From Latrodectus hesperus (lineage: Eukaryota > Arthropoda > Arachnida > Araneae > Theridiidae): DNA of 64,000 bases. The notes beneath the pieces were generated by a model, which was given only the letters and a program-made list of their open reading frames with translations, made no database searches and was not told the origin of the DNA. The DNA lies in NCBI GenBank assembly GCA_037975125.1, contig CM075857.1:93434626-93498625 (forward strand), read 5' to 3'. A program made the position numbers and the translations under genes. This document shows, piece by piece, positions 24,536 to 39,775 of the stretch. Every line of letters starts with the position of its first letter. Position 1 is the stretch's first letter.

Positions 24536-24739
24536 ACGATCGTGGAAGAAAAAGCACTCAGGATCTTAAGTTCAATAGTGCATCCACTTGAGCAATCACG
24601 TGTAGCGCCTTTCAATTCCCGATATATGTTTGATTGGAAGAAGGAAAGAGAAAAAATTTTATTAGCGGTTAGTACAAGAGTTTATAATACCTTACATCAG
24701 TGTGCTTCGAGAGGCGTGAGAAAACGTAACGCAGTTTAA
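24536..24739 (+). other. Candidate terminal exon
   Basis: A strong-looking 3' splice site (CCATTTCCTTTCCTCCGCAG, ending at 24535) is followed directly by an open frame of 67 codons to a TAA at 24737-24739, reading TIVEEKALRILSSIVHPLEQ and onward. Composition is more protein-like than the flanks. A GCGGTTAGTA at about 24667 could alternatively be a weak donor. No family recognised and no partner exon found nearby, so this may be coincidence. Confidence 0.2.
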
Positions 24740-25830
24740 GGAAGTAACCTTTCGAAAAAAAAAATGGCGAAATAAGATTTTGAGAAAAAGATAAAATTTA
24801 TTTGTGAAATTTCAAGTAAAAAGCTTTTAGTACTGAGTAAATGGGCAATCAAACTGTTCCACCAAAAAAGTGCATGTCATTTTGAAATAAAAGTAAAATT
24901 TTAATTTTAGAAAGGCCGTTAAACTTGTAAAAACATAACTTCATTTCTAAAAAGTGATTTTTTTACAGATATGATTGATACGGAGTTTCTATTGTTTTAG
25001 TAGTGAGACTTTAAACTAATTACTCCTGTGTAAAAAATTAAAAATTATGTTTAAAAAAAACTGAGAACAAAACACTAAGTATCTAACAAAATTATTCTGC
25101 TTACGTAACTTTATTTTAATCCATTAAGTATAAAAAAATATCCTGCTTTTTTTAAAACAAATTTAAGAAAAAATAGTTATTGCCTTGAACAAAAGCTGTG
25201 TTTAAAATGTGAGTAGTGCTGATTTTTCTCTGATATAAAAATAAAAAAAAGATAATTATTTAAAGAAGTGAGTTAGTTAAATGAAAGTTCTAAGTTAAAT
25301 GAAACATTGAAAAAAATAATATAAAATAAGGACTTATGAATTCAGAACCAAAGCACGAATTTAAAAATGCAGTTATAATTGATTTATTATTCAAAACTAA
25401 GGTAAAATGTGATCTAAGAGTTATGTTTGTCATTTTGAAGGCATATTTATGTACAGGACAAGCAGAATATTTTTCCTTTGATTTGCTGTGATTTGCTTTG
25501 TTCTTTTGATTGTTGATTTGCTTTATCCCAAGAAAATATCTGTTTACTGATATCAGAATAGTTAAGGAAAAATTTGGAAGTTGTCTTCTCTTATTTTTGG
25601 AAGTACGAATTAAATAATTACAAGCAAATTTAGGAAAACTTAAAAGGTTTTATTTTAAAAAAATAACAGAGGAAAAATTTTTCTTATTTTATAATTTTAT
25701 TCATATACTGATTTATAATACATTAGATAGAAGATTCTTTTTTATTTTGTTTTAAAGTTCTTTGATTCAAATTCGAAAAATAAAATTTCACTAAATTTCA
25801 ACTTTCAGCTCCAAACTGTTTTCATGATTT
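24740..25830. other. Gene-free AT-rich stretch
   Basis: No supported feature. Confidence 0.55.
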
Positions 25831-25841
25831 ATATAATTTGA

Positions 25842-26420
25842 GCCGCCCAACTTGTCTAGTGGCCAGCGTGCCTGACTGCGGATAAGGTGGTCCTGGGATT
25901 GAATCCCGGTTCGGGAATGGATGTATTTTATCTCTCTATCTATCCTGTCTTTGTCCTTTCCTTGTATGAATGAGGTGTGAATGGTTGCCTATGTTGCGTT
26001 GCCAATTTGTTGCGTGTTTGTTTCCTTTCATAAATAAGTCCTATTGCCTTTAATGTTTTATTTTAACAATAACAATTAACAAATAACAATTTTCATGATT
26101 ATATTCCATAAAAATGAGTTCCACACCATGATACACTGGTGCCAATACGGTCCTCATTCGACCGCATCCAAATAGCAACTGAGCAAGATTCCCCATCGGA
26201 TAGGGAAGATGCGCTTCTCATTCCCCTTTAGGGATTTACTGTGGCTGAGTTGCCACAGCCTACTCTATAAACGGGTCCCTATGGCATGTGTGTAAAGCAA
26301 AGTCGTTCTTTCACCTTCATGGTGCTCTGATTAAAACGAAGGACGCTCCCATTTGACTTAAATTCGTATAGCCAAGGCATAGCGAGCTTGGATTGTTCAA
26401 GTGTCATTAGTAACAACAAC
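25842..26420 (+). repeat. tRNA-derived SINE, family F1, tail b, split by an LTR-like insertion
   Basis: The 5' half (25842-25991) carries the F1 head (TAGTGGCCAGCGTGCC, GGGATTGAATCCCGG) and body. The 3' half (26258-26420) resumes at CTATAAACGGGTCCC. After GGCATGTGTGTA it switches to the b-type tail (TTTCACCTTCATGGTGCTCT... CATAGCGAGCTTGG... AGTAACAACAAC). This tail differs from the copies at 3722, 9211 and 57943 but matches the copy at 58458 and the family F2 copy near 35.0 kb. The flanks ATATAATTTGA (25831-25841) and ATATAGTTTAA (26421-26431) form an 11-bp duplication with two mismatches. Confidence 0.92.
25992..26257 (-). mobile_element. Solo-LTR-like insertion inside the SINE
   Basis: 266-bp sequence beginning TGTTGCG and ending GCCACA, that is, TG...CA termini, bounded by the 5-bp direct repeat GCCTA (25987-25991 and 26258-26262). 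Together these are the signature of a solo LTR from an LTR retrotransposon. Read on the minus strand it runs from TGTGGCAACTCAGCCACA to ATTGGCAACGCAACA and contains a late AATAAAA, a plausible polyadenylation signal, which favours minus orientation. No internal coding sequence is present. An alternative is a short TIR element, but the inverted similarity of the ends is weak beyond TGT.GC. Confidence 0.75.
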
Positions 26421-26431
26421 ATATAGTTTAA

Positions 26432-30805
<4,374 letters not shown>

Positions 30806-30894
30806 GGTTTGTATTAATACCTTTAAAAAATAGCTAAATAAAATGAGAAATAAGAACGTTAATAATTTTTACCAAACGATATTTCACGAATTTC

Positions 30895-31310
30895 AAACAA
30901 CTCCGCAGACGATATTGTAGGAAACCGAAACAAAAGTATTGAAACCGTTTGCTTACCGGTGGGATTCTGTCAGATGCAGACGGCTTGATGAAATCCGAAC
31001 GAGGAGGCGAGAAGTGAGCAGAGAGAGCAACAGGTGAGATCGACTGCTCCTATTGAATGTCAAGAAGGATTGTGTCTTCCGCCTTCCCTGCCTGGTAATG
31101 ACCTGGGGGTGGTCAAGGCTGCTCTCCCCACCCACCCTTTCACGCTCCACTCGCAGACCGAATCTCGAAGATGGTATTCTCCATATGCCCTCCTCTAACG
31201 GGAGAATTCTCTTCCTCTTTTACTTCACTTCATCTCAGACGGGGAGAGTTATTCTGTTTTTTTATTTTCTTTCATCTGTTGCTTCCTTCTTTTTAGAGCA
31301 ATGTTAATTT
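30895..31310. other. GC-rich island, possible exon or regulatory block
   Basis: The most GC-rich stretch in its neighbourhood. It contains GAGAGCAACAGGTGAGATCG near 31022-31041, an excellent 5' splice-site match (CAG/GTGAGA), preceded about 120 bp upstream by ACTCCGCAG, a possible acceptor. The implied segment has stops in the frames I checked, so it would be an untranslated exon. Open frames on both strands (30953-31150 minus, 31053-31307 plus) have no family motif. A promoter-proximal or conserved regulatory element is an alternative. Confidence 0.25.
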
Positions 31311-34300
31311 TTTTTTGGAACTTCTTTATTCTTCTCCTTTTGATTCCATATTAAATTTTAATAGTAGTTTCGTTCTATGCTATAGCCCAAGAAGTAAAAA
31401 ATTTGGAAGATGTTTTGAAGAAAATATGTATTAGTAAGCTATTTATCCCAAATTATATAAACAAATATAAAAACTCTTTTTTAAAAAAATGCATTAAATT
31501 TTCAATGATAAGAAATATGATAGATTTTTATCTTTATTATTTTGAAAACAGATTTCATCGTTTTCTTCACCACTATTTCTAAATAATTAAAGAATGTTTT
31601 TTTTTTAATTTTAACCTTCATTCATATTTTTACCTGAAACTAAATCAGATAAATTATAAAATATGCATTTTACATATTTAAGGGACATATTTATTTTTTG
31701 TTTTACTTCAATTTTATCATCAGCATGTAATTTAGAATATGAAAACAAGAAGATGTCGTAAAATAAGAAGATCAAGAGAGGGTTAAAGGCTTTCTATTTG
31801 GTATTTCAGGTTTACACAAAATTGATTAAGTCGTCTGTTACAAAGATCAATTTATTTAATTTCAAATAAGTCTCTAATGACTAAGCAGCAACCTGAGCTC
31901 TTCAAATAAGAAGTATCATAATTCGGTCCTAGTTACTTATATCCTCGATAATGTCTGATCGATATTGTTCTGAGTTTTGTTTACGTATCTGTGTGTGTCG
32001 GGTTAGGAATTTAAAAATTTCTTGTAAATCAAGAAATCCCTTGAGATATATGAATAAGCCTCTCTATCTCTGAAAAGCTCTTGAGGATAAGGTACAGTAA
32101 TTCTTGAAATGTATTACATCTTTCACTATTTAGGTTCCCAATTGACACTTGTGCCTATTACTTATTTTCTTATTTGTTTTATCATGGTATGGTAGTTAGA
32201 TTGTGCTCCTAAAGATAGGAGCTTTTATATTTCATTTTAACTACTTGACAACAATTGGACATGAATGTTGGACATTTTCTGCATGCGTTTCTGCTTGTGA
32301 GTTTTCCAAGTTGTGAAAGAAAAATGTCGATTGCTATCCCAAATCTTCTCAGAATATTTTATTTGGCGGATGTAAACAACTTAACAACATCCTTTACCCA
32401 TTAAGCTGTTGCCACCGTTACATACTATATAGTTATTTCCTAATACAAAATAATGTCTTCATCAATCATATTTCCACAACCTTAATTCAACGTTGTTTAC
32501 TCAAACTAATTAAAGAAATTATACGATATTCTTGCAACAATACTTCATACTGTCATAAAATTTGTTGTAAACTGCAATATTAGCCTATGTATAAAGACGA
32601 ATATAATATTTAACTCACTTTTTTTAGTAAGATATTTCGATGCGAATTTTATATTGATTTTGACTGAAAAAAGAAAATTTTCATCGAATTGAAAAATTAA
32701 GTTTTTTTGAAGACAGAACAATTTATTTTTCTCCAAAATTCTTTCAAGTACAAATCAAGTTATGCAATATTGTCAAAATATAAATTCTAATCGTAATTTA
32801 AAAAAATATTTCAAAATCAAATTTGTTAAACAATTTTCTGTGTTTTAACCTCATCTATTGACTGAGGCAATATTTCTTAATTATTCGTAAACTGAATACA
32901 TATTGTAACATTTAATGTGAATTATATTCTTCTTAAATATATTATAGAATTCACTTTCTATATTGTATTAAGGAAATTATAAGTATTATAATTTCCTTAT
33001 TCCAATGATAGGAACATTACAATGGTTATATAAAATTTTTAAGTGTCCAGAAACAAAAGCTGTGATAATCTCTCTCAATGTATTTAATAAACTAGAATGG
33101 CTATACAAGATTTTAACACTTTTCCGTAAAAACACAACAAAATACAAACCAAAATCATATACATAAAGAGTAAGATTTTACAAAAAGTATTTTCTATTTA
33201 TTATAAAAACTCAAATCAAAATATACTTTTAAACATACTCTCCAAAATTATTTCAAATTAATAATAACAGAGCTCTGTCTTTCAATTCAATAGTTCGTGA
33301 ATTCGACTCCCAAATTGTGCGTGAAATTTTTGTAAATGGTTCTAAAATCTCTTGAAAGTCTCAGTCGATTAGCCATCAGGGACAAAAAGTGACCATAAAG
33401 CGATGAGCAAAAATTGAACTTTATAAAAAATATATAGAGCGAAAGAGACATAGAGGCAACACAACGCTTGCAATAATAACATATCTGTCTAGGACACACT
33501 GACTTATAAAAAAATATTATTAGTCATCGTTGTTCGTGAAATAGTGTAACAGATGGTGAGATTTGTGTCCAACCATAAAGATTAATATCACTTCCTGTGG
33601 TCGATGTCTCAGTGTATATGTCTGGGGAAGTCGCAGCGTGGCGACCGAAATTTTTTACCATGCCATTTGACCGGTACAGCATGACACAGTTTTCTGTTGT
33701 ACGCAATCTCAAACGAATCTACCAAGATTGGGTGTCGAAATAAATTAATTAGGTGACTGATGGTAAATAATTAAATTTTAAATAGTGTATATACAAGTAG
33801 AAGCTTCTAAAAATAGGTTTTCATTGGCACATTTGTAGCATAGTTAGTAGCTTATACACTATAGGGAATACATAATCCACAATTCTAAGACTTCGTGGAG
33901 AGAAAATGAATAAAATTCTTATCTTATTTACATATTATTAATCTTTATTTTAGTTTTATAAAAATGTGTGGATACTAAAAAAGTAGTAAAGAAAAAACCT
34001 CGATAAAAAATACGTATATAGTATGTTTTTAGAAGTTTACAATTTTTTCTGTCAAGTAAAGGAAATAATATATATAATGAAGATAAAAGATTATAAATAA
34101 TGAAAAAACACACATCACATATATAATGAAGAATAAAGATTAATATTTTGTGGTCTAATATTTTAATTTTACTACTTTACTAAGCTCAAAATTTAAGATG
34201 GAGGAAGAAGGCTAAGAATACTCAAGTTTCCCACTCAATATAAATTCTAAAAATATATCGAATAGTCTCCGATTTTAACTTCTTTAAGAGATTTTTTACT

Positions 34301-34850
34301 TTTAGTACCCCTAGTAGAAAGTTTCATCCTTCTTACATATGACATAATAAGTATAATTATATAAAAGAATATTCTTGACTAATACCTACCTGAGACGTAA
34401 CATACAAATCCATAAATTATGGGGATAATTTTTAATGACTAAAGTTGAAATCCCGAATCATTTATTTGAAACATTTTATGTAAAAAGCTTTGGTAAATGA
34501 TAAGACAGCAATATATTTTTAAATGTAAAACTTTAAAGAAATCATAATATGAAGTGATGTCTCACACAAGTGAAAGTAAATTAGAAATCTGAAATATTAA
34601 TTTTCCGAAACCTTTATTGAATATAAGACACAGCAAAATACAATTCGAAAATTCTTTCTTCCAAAACAGCTGAAACTGTTCTCATCTTGATGACTTCAAA
34701 TAGTTTTTCAAATCTGAGTTCTGTTCTCGAGATGAGTTAGATGTTAGAAGCAAATGCATTTTGCCAGAGTTGGTGATCAAAAATATGTGTACAATAAGAT
34801 GACTTACATGCACATGATATATACTTAGGTGCGCATTGCCAACATTTATC
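31311..34850. other. Gene-free AT-rich stretch
   Basis: Mostly featureless. The interval 33280-33730 is less AT-rich and begins with a tRNA-like box B word (GTTCGTGAATTCGACTCCC), so it may be a badly decayed SINE, but the remaining body matches nothing else in the window. Confidence 0.45.
32969..32999. repeat. Perfect 14-bp inverted repeat with 3-nt loop
   Basis: TAAGGAAATTATAA at 32969-32982 pairs perfectly with TTATAATTTCCTTA at 32986-32999. No T-run follows that would suggest a defined RNA gene. Confidence 0.85.
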
Positions 34851-34929
34851 TACAAACTATTTCTTCATTTGGAACATTAATTTCATAACAGATTTATGAT
34901 TAACTGTCAATATATTGGCTAGTATCGCC

Positions 34930-35031
34930 ACATTTAGCTGCGAACTGTTACTTCAAAATAATTTAATGTTATTTCATAGTTGATATCTATCGGCGAATCG
35001 TTATTCCAAATAACTCGTTTGGAAGTCCTTA
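34930..35031. repeat. Degenerate minisatellite, left part
   Basis: Diverged repeat units of roughly 80 bp. The unit at 34965-35031 starts AATGTTATTTCATAGTTGAT and aligns with the unit at 35605-35684, which starts AATGTTATTCCGTAATTAAT. Both contain ATATCTA, a GCGAA/ACAAA.CG core, and AAATAA.TCG..TG.GAG. The series is broken here by SINE sequence and resumes near 35591. Confidence 0.6.
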
Positions 35032-35408
35032 TTGTTGTTGTTGTTATTTATGACCTTGGCCAAGCTCGTTCTGCAGATGGCTATGTGAATTTAAGACATT
35101 AGGGGGCGACATTCGTTTAAGCAGAACACCACGAAGGTGAAAGTACGACTTTGCACTAAAACTCCTCCATAGATGGCACCACCAGAACGATCCACTTCCT
35201 CAATTTCGACATTGATCTGCATGGGGACAAAATTTTCTCCGAACCATTACACCCATGATAATTGCTCAACGATCGAACACATGACTTTCGATTCCACAGA
35301 TTTAACGAGCAGTTATATCGATATGTACTCGGTGAGTTTTGGCGGGAATCGAACCCCACCCTTCCGGACGGAAGTCCAATGCCCTAACCACTAGGTTACC
35401 ACGGATCG
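35032..35408 (-). repeat. tRNA-derived SINE, family F2
   Basis: Minus-strand retroposon. The head near 35400 reads GGTAACCTAGTGGTTAGGGC (box A-like), then GGGGTTCGATTCCCGCC (box B-like), a very good tRNA outline. The central part is specific to this family. The 3' portion (35030-35160) matches the b-type tail of F1: GTACTTTCACCTTCGTGGTG, CTTAAATTCACATAGCCA, GAGCTTGGCC, ending in ATAACAACAACAACAA. The short open frames on both strands are not genes. Confidence 0.9.
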
Positions 35409-35411
35409 TCT

Positions 35412-35590
35412 ATAGAGACAATGGGCGTTTTCGCAATATCCTCCAAGTGAAATGATACATCTAGGGGTGGCAGGCCAAGTATTGGGGGTCTTCTGCTTGG
35501 TCCCTGCTCCAAATAGCGGCTGCTTCTATCTAACTGGTAGAGTCCAAACTAGGACTAGGTACAGGGAAGCATGCAACAAAGGCCCGACTT
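35412..35590 (+). repeat. SINE family F3, 3' part
   Basis: Plus-strand fragment with the F3 tail: CGCAATATCCTCCAAGTGAA, ATGATACATCTAGGGGTGGC, GGGGGTCTTCTGCTTGGT, and CAGGGAAGCATGCAACAAAG at the end. It lies directly against the head of the minus-strand F2 element, so the two are in opposite orientation. The tRNA-like head is missing. Confidence 0.8.
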
Positions 35591-35700
35591 AATTCCAATT
35601 AGTTCAATGTTATTCCGTAATTAATATCTAGCTACAAACCGCTATTTTAAATAATTCGCTTGTGAGCTCTCATTCTAAATAGTTCAATGTACGAAAGGTG
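35591..35700. repeat. Degenerate minisatellite, right part
   Basis: Continuation of the roughly 80-bp repeat series interrupted at 35031. The motif ATTCCAATTAGTTCAATGTT at 35592-35611 and ATTCTAAATAGTTCAATGT at about 35672-35690 mark successive units. Confidence 0.6.
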
Positions 35701-36780
35701 TTTTTGTTAAGAAATTAAGTTTTGCATGAGTAATAAATACAGTTCCTTAACCACTAAAACACTCACTAACCACAATTCAAGTCTATAATTTTGAAATGGT
35801 ATGAGCATAGTAAACATGACATTTTTTTTTATCATCCATATAACAGCAAGACAAAGTTCACCGACAATATATTTAAGCTCTGCTACATTTTTAATCAATT
35901 TCACGTTAATTTGTCGTCAAAAACATTAGCCGAAAAATTATCCCGGTTATCTTCCCGAGATGTGAGAATTTATTTAGAGTGTAGGATTCGAAATTTGATG
36001 TCAGTTAGATTTTCAGTACCAGAACTAATAAGTAAAGACATAAAAGAAGTCTATTATCAGGGTACAGGCTACATACAGAGACAGTAAATTGTATAAATTC
36101 GCGTTTCCAAATTTATGTTCAATCATGTAGCAAACTAGAGTAATGATATTTGCAACTATTTGAAACTGAGAGAGAGCGAAATACGTCTCTGAATTTCTTG
36201 TGGTTATAAGATATTACTTAAAATTATATTTTTTGAGTATGAATATTATTGATAATTACTTATCATCTATGCAAAATTTCTCGTACAAGAGAATATCTAG
36301 TGCAAAATTATCTTTTGATGTAATATAAAGTGTTACCAAGATTTCCAGCGCAACTCTACGGAAGTTTTCCCCTAGGGTAAACTAACGACATGTTACCATT
36401 TAATCGTACATCATTAGCAACACTGTAATGTTTACAGTATACCTCATTAAACGATATGTTACCAAAAATATAAGTACCTTAAATAATACTAGAGATTCAA
36501 TAAGTATTTCTTGAACTCGAATGTTGTATATTTTAAACGATGGCGGATGTACCAAGCACATTTAGCATCTTGGGTTCATTTACATATTATATCAGGTATT
36601 ATTTTTTATTTGATGTACCTAAAATCATAACATGAATAACTACTTTGAACAGATATTAATTTAAAAAATCATTATTAAATTTATTGATGGCATTGGTCTA
36701 CTTACATGATCTACAGAGTAATAGACATTTACTAGGAAATATATTAGTAATATGCTGATAAAACGTTATCAGATATGATC
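35701..36780. other. Gene-free AT-rich stretch
   Basis: A 98-codon frame at 35791-36087 (TTG start) has no recognisable motif and is not called as a gene. The motif ACTGTAATGTTTACAGT near 36423 is a 7-bp-arm palindrome. Confidence 0.45.
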
Positions 36781-36784
36781 TCTC

Positions 36785-37031
36785 AAAACTTTATGAGGCG
36801 TGCTTATCCAAACCATACTTCAAGTCCAAAAATAGGAAAGGTGATTCCTGTCTGTAAATCTTTTGTTCAAACCATGAGAAGATTACCTCGCCTTCGTGTC
36901 TCTGGAAGTACATAATATTTCCTCGTAAACTATGCATCGTACAGGAACGCTTCTTTGGGCAGTTTATATGTACTCCCAACGAGGAATCTAGCTGTGCGGA
37001 GATTATGCGGTCATTTTGGAACACCCTGTGT

Positions 37032-37040
<9 letters not shown>
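36785..37040. mobile_element. Possible DNA-transposon or retroelement terminus
   Basis: Less AT-rich block whose right end reads GGTCATTTTGGAACACCCTG, that is, CAGGGTGTTCCAAAATGACC in reverse. This resembles mariner-type termini that begin CAGGGTGT. It then runs through TGTGTATGTGTG into a (TA)n array. No matching left terminus was found. A 77-codon minus-strand frame (36791-37024) starts inside the putative terminus and has no transposase motif. Confidence 0.35.

Positions 37041-37113
<73 letters not shown>
37041..37113. repeat. (TA)n microsatellite
   Basis: About 73 bp of AT dinucleotides, joined to the preceding element by a short TG-rich transition. Confidence 0.97.
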
Positions 37114-37115
<2 letters not shown>

Positions 37116-37789
37116 CATATCAGTAAATATCTTCGTTGAAGTAATATGAAAACCAAATATTTCTTTTAATTGAAGTAAAAAATAGTAGAATATTATTTCT
37201 TATGACACTTACTATATTAAAAATATTCTTCCTATTTTTGCAAAAAATTTCTACGCATTCAAAAAAATTCTGAACTTATTGTTTTTTAAGGCACTGAGAT
37301 TATTACATAATATGTTATTATGCCTATTTTGTGCATAACACACGCCACGCATAAAATTCACAGAATCTAAAAATGTATAGATTTTGCTTATGTCCATTGA
37401 CATAATTTTAAAACACAATTCTCTTACACACAAAAAAATTATATTTTTTATTGAAGTTATAATAGATTTGCAATATGTTCAATACTCTTCAGTTTAATAT
37501 ATTAAAACGCTGTGTAGTATCATTTTTAGCAAATTTATATCTCAATAATGGTATAAAACATAATATTTAACATTTCCTAGTATAAACATTGTGTATCATT
37601 TAATTTCAATCTACTATTTAGGTATAGAATTATATGGAAAATAATATATTCCTAAAATTATAAAAAAAGCACCGTCTCCACAGAAATTTGAATTTCTTAT
37701 ATTTCTTTTGGTTTATTAAAATTTTTGAACCATGAAATCAAGTTATATACTTTTACAATATGTATTTTGAAGCAATATCTATGTAATAT
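37114..37789. other. Gene-free AT-rich stretch
   Basis: No supported feature. Confidence 0.55.
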
Positions 37790-37866
37790 AACTCTATAAT
37801 ATATATCAATAATAATAACTATATTATATATATCAATAATAATAACTATATAATATATATCAATAT
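37790..37866. repeat. 27-bp tandem repeat, about 2.8 copies
   Basis: The unit AACTATATTATATATATCAA plus TAATAAT is repeated from 37790, 37817 and 37844, the last copy incomplete. The Ile/Tyr-rich minus-strand frame across it is a repeat translation. Confidence 0.9.
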
Positions 37867-39190
37867 ATTCAATGTACAATTATTTCACGTAACTGTTGTT
37901 GTCTTATCTCACATGATCAAGATTAAGTATATGAACCTGCACATAATTGTTATCATCATAATATGACAATAAAATTTTGCTGTGTATTTGGCATGATAAC
38001 CTCCCCAGTCCATGACAATCATACTGATAAGATTTAAGTTAATTAACTCTAAGAGAATCCTGGGGTGATGTGAAGATTCGAAATGAGACAGCCAAATCAA
38101 AAACGCTAACTTTGGTACTTGAACAATGTTCAGAACTACTGTCTCCGGTAGAATTTTAGAGCGTTTCACAAATCACGTCAATAATACAATACGTAATTCT
38201 ACGGGAATACAGAGGCTTAAATAAAAATAATTATGTTCAAGTGAAAAGCCAGTTTACAAAGTGTAATCCTGAGTTTTGTAGTGGTATACGCGTAATACGG
38301 TCAATTTGATGACATTGGAAAAGCGATATAGTTTTCAATCTGTAGTTGTTGATTTGACGAAATTAAATGGGTTATTGCTTTTTAGTCATTTTGTAATTTA
38401 TATTTTATAATTTTTTTGTTTTTATAGTATTTCTTTATCTTTGTTATATTGAGATTCGCATTTCTATTGAGTTTGATAATGCCATTTCTTGGAAACAATC
38501 GTAAAAATGTCATCCTATCGTTGGCAGGAGTTTGGCGACAAGCGTGTCAATCTTTACTAAGATTATTGCAGGGAATTCAGAAACATGGAAAAACCACAAA
38601 TATTTGCTTAAATATTGCAAGAAATTTTAAAACTAAATTTTATGTAAAAATAAAAAGAACTGTCCTGTTGAAAAATGCTTTCTATATTAAAATCATTTGA
38701 AACTATAATTGTTTGTTCGATTTATCATGATACGATCACTCTTTTTGTACGGGAGAGCTAATCCTACTGGGAAGCGTAGTAATTTAAAATAGATTAAAAC
38801 TTTTCAATTTTCTTCTAGATCATAGACAAAAGATATCTACGTCCTAAAAAGAAATCGGATTTACGAACTGTTTTTGAACAGTGAATCGAACCCAGAGCTT
38901 TTGCCACTTAATTGTAGATCCATTTTACAGATGTAGGTACATATATTCTGAAAAAAAAATTAATAAGCACTTTGAAATATGATTTAAGCATTGAGAAGAA
39001 CATCTTTTGCATAAAGTGTAAAATCTGTGAGAACAAAGCAAAATTATTCTAGTATTAGTCATTTTTTGACTCGGTAATCTGCGATATTTTAAGATAATGT
39101 TGTTCACAATAATGTTTTATCTCATTAATATACTGACTCTATTAATATACCATCTATATTAATTTTATTTATATTAATATACTTTAAGAC
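37867..39190. other. Gene-free AT-rich stretch with a possible SINE scar
   Basis: On the minus strand near 38880-38900 the word GGGTTCGATTCACTG resembles a box B, preceded by AATTAAGTGGCAAAAGC, so a decayed tRNA-like head may lie at about 38875-38930. The open frames at 37909-38169 and 38449-38700 show no family motif. Confidence 0.35.
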
Positions 39191-39200
39191 TCTATTAATA

Positions 39201-39266
39201 TAGGTTTATTTTATGTAATAGTATATATATATATATCATTAATATACTAATGTACAATAAACCTAT
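39201..39266. repeat. Inverted repeat around an AT-rich loop
   Basis: TAGGTTTATT at 39201-39210 is inverted as AATAAACCTA at about 39257-39266. It sits among several copies of the word TATTAATATA (39120-39250). Confidence 0.7.
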
Positions 39267-39414
39267 AGCGTGTACCTAAAAAGCAAAAGTTCTGAAAAGA
39301 CGGTGGTTTATCTGAAATTTGGTTTTTAAGTTTCGCAAGAATGATTGTGTTTGTTTTAGAGATGTCTCAAAATTAGCCCAAGATTTGCATTTTCCGTTAT
39401 TTGCGCAGTAAAGT

Positions 39415-39775
39415 GTTAACAATATTATTTGAAAAAGCACTTTGCTACTGATATGTTAGGATTCGTAGTAATGGAGCGTTGCAAGACACATAGCAACATG
39501 CTTTCATTGTTCAACAATATTTCAAAAATAAGAAAAGTTACTGAAGTTCCGAATAATAAGAAGTGGCATTCTATATTGTATAATTTCACAACACTGGATT
39601 TCTTCTTATGCGGCTATTTGAAGTCAAAGTTATATGCCAACAAGCACTTGCACAGTGAAGGAAACTTGAAACAGCATTAACGAAATTCAATCACATTTAT
39701 GCAAAATGGTCATGGAAATTTTAAGCAAATGAGCGTGGCGATCATTCCCAAAAATGTGTTCTTCCATACATAACT
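39415..39775 (+). pseudogene. Tc1/mariner-type transposase relic, C-terminal end
   Basis: The frame 39429-39680 ends with KKWHSILYNFTTLDFFLCGY then LKSKLYANK, matching the block WPPRSPDLTPLDFFLWGYLKSKVY. In this DDE transposase family, common in arthropods and often annotated with DUF4817 or as Tc3-like, that block carries the third acidic residue. Downstream, after a stop, another frame gives degenerate similarity to the C-terminus. Upstream catalytic motifs cannot be read. The copy is dead and 5'-eroded, and the termini were not identified. Confidence 0.75.

Noticed and set aside
35791..36087. 98-codon plus-strand frame
   Set aside because: TTG start, no recognisable motif, no splice or promoter context.
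37909..38169. 86-codon minus-strand frame
   Set aside because: No family motif and no splice context. Neighbouring frames of similar length are equally likely by chance.
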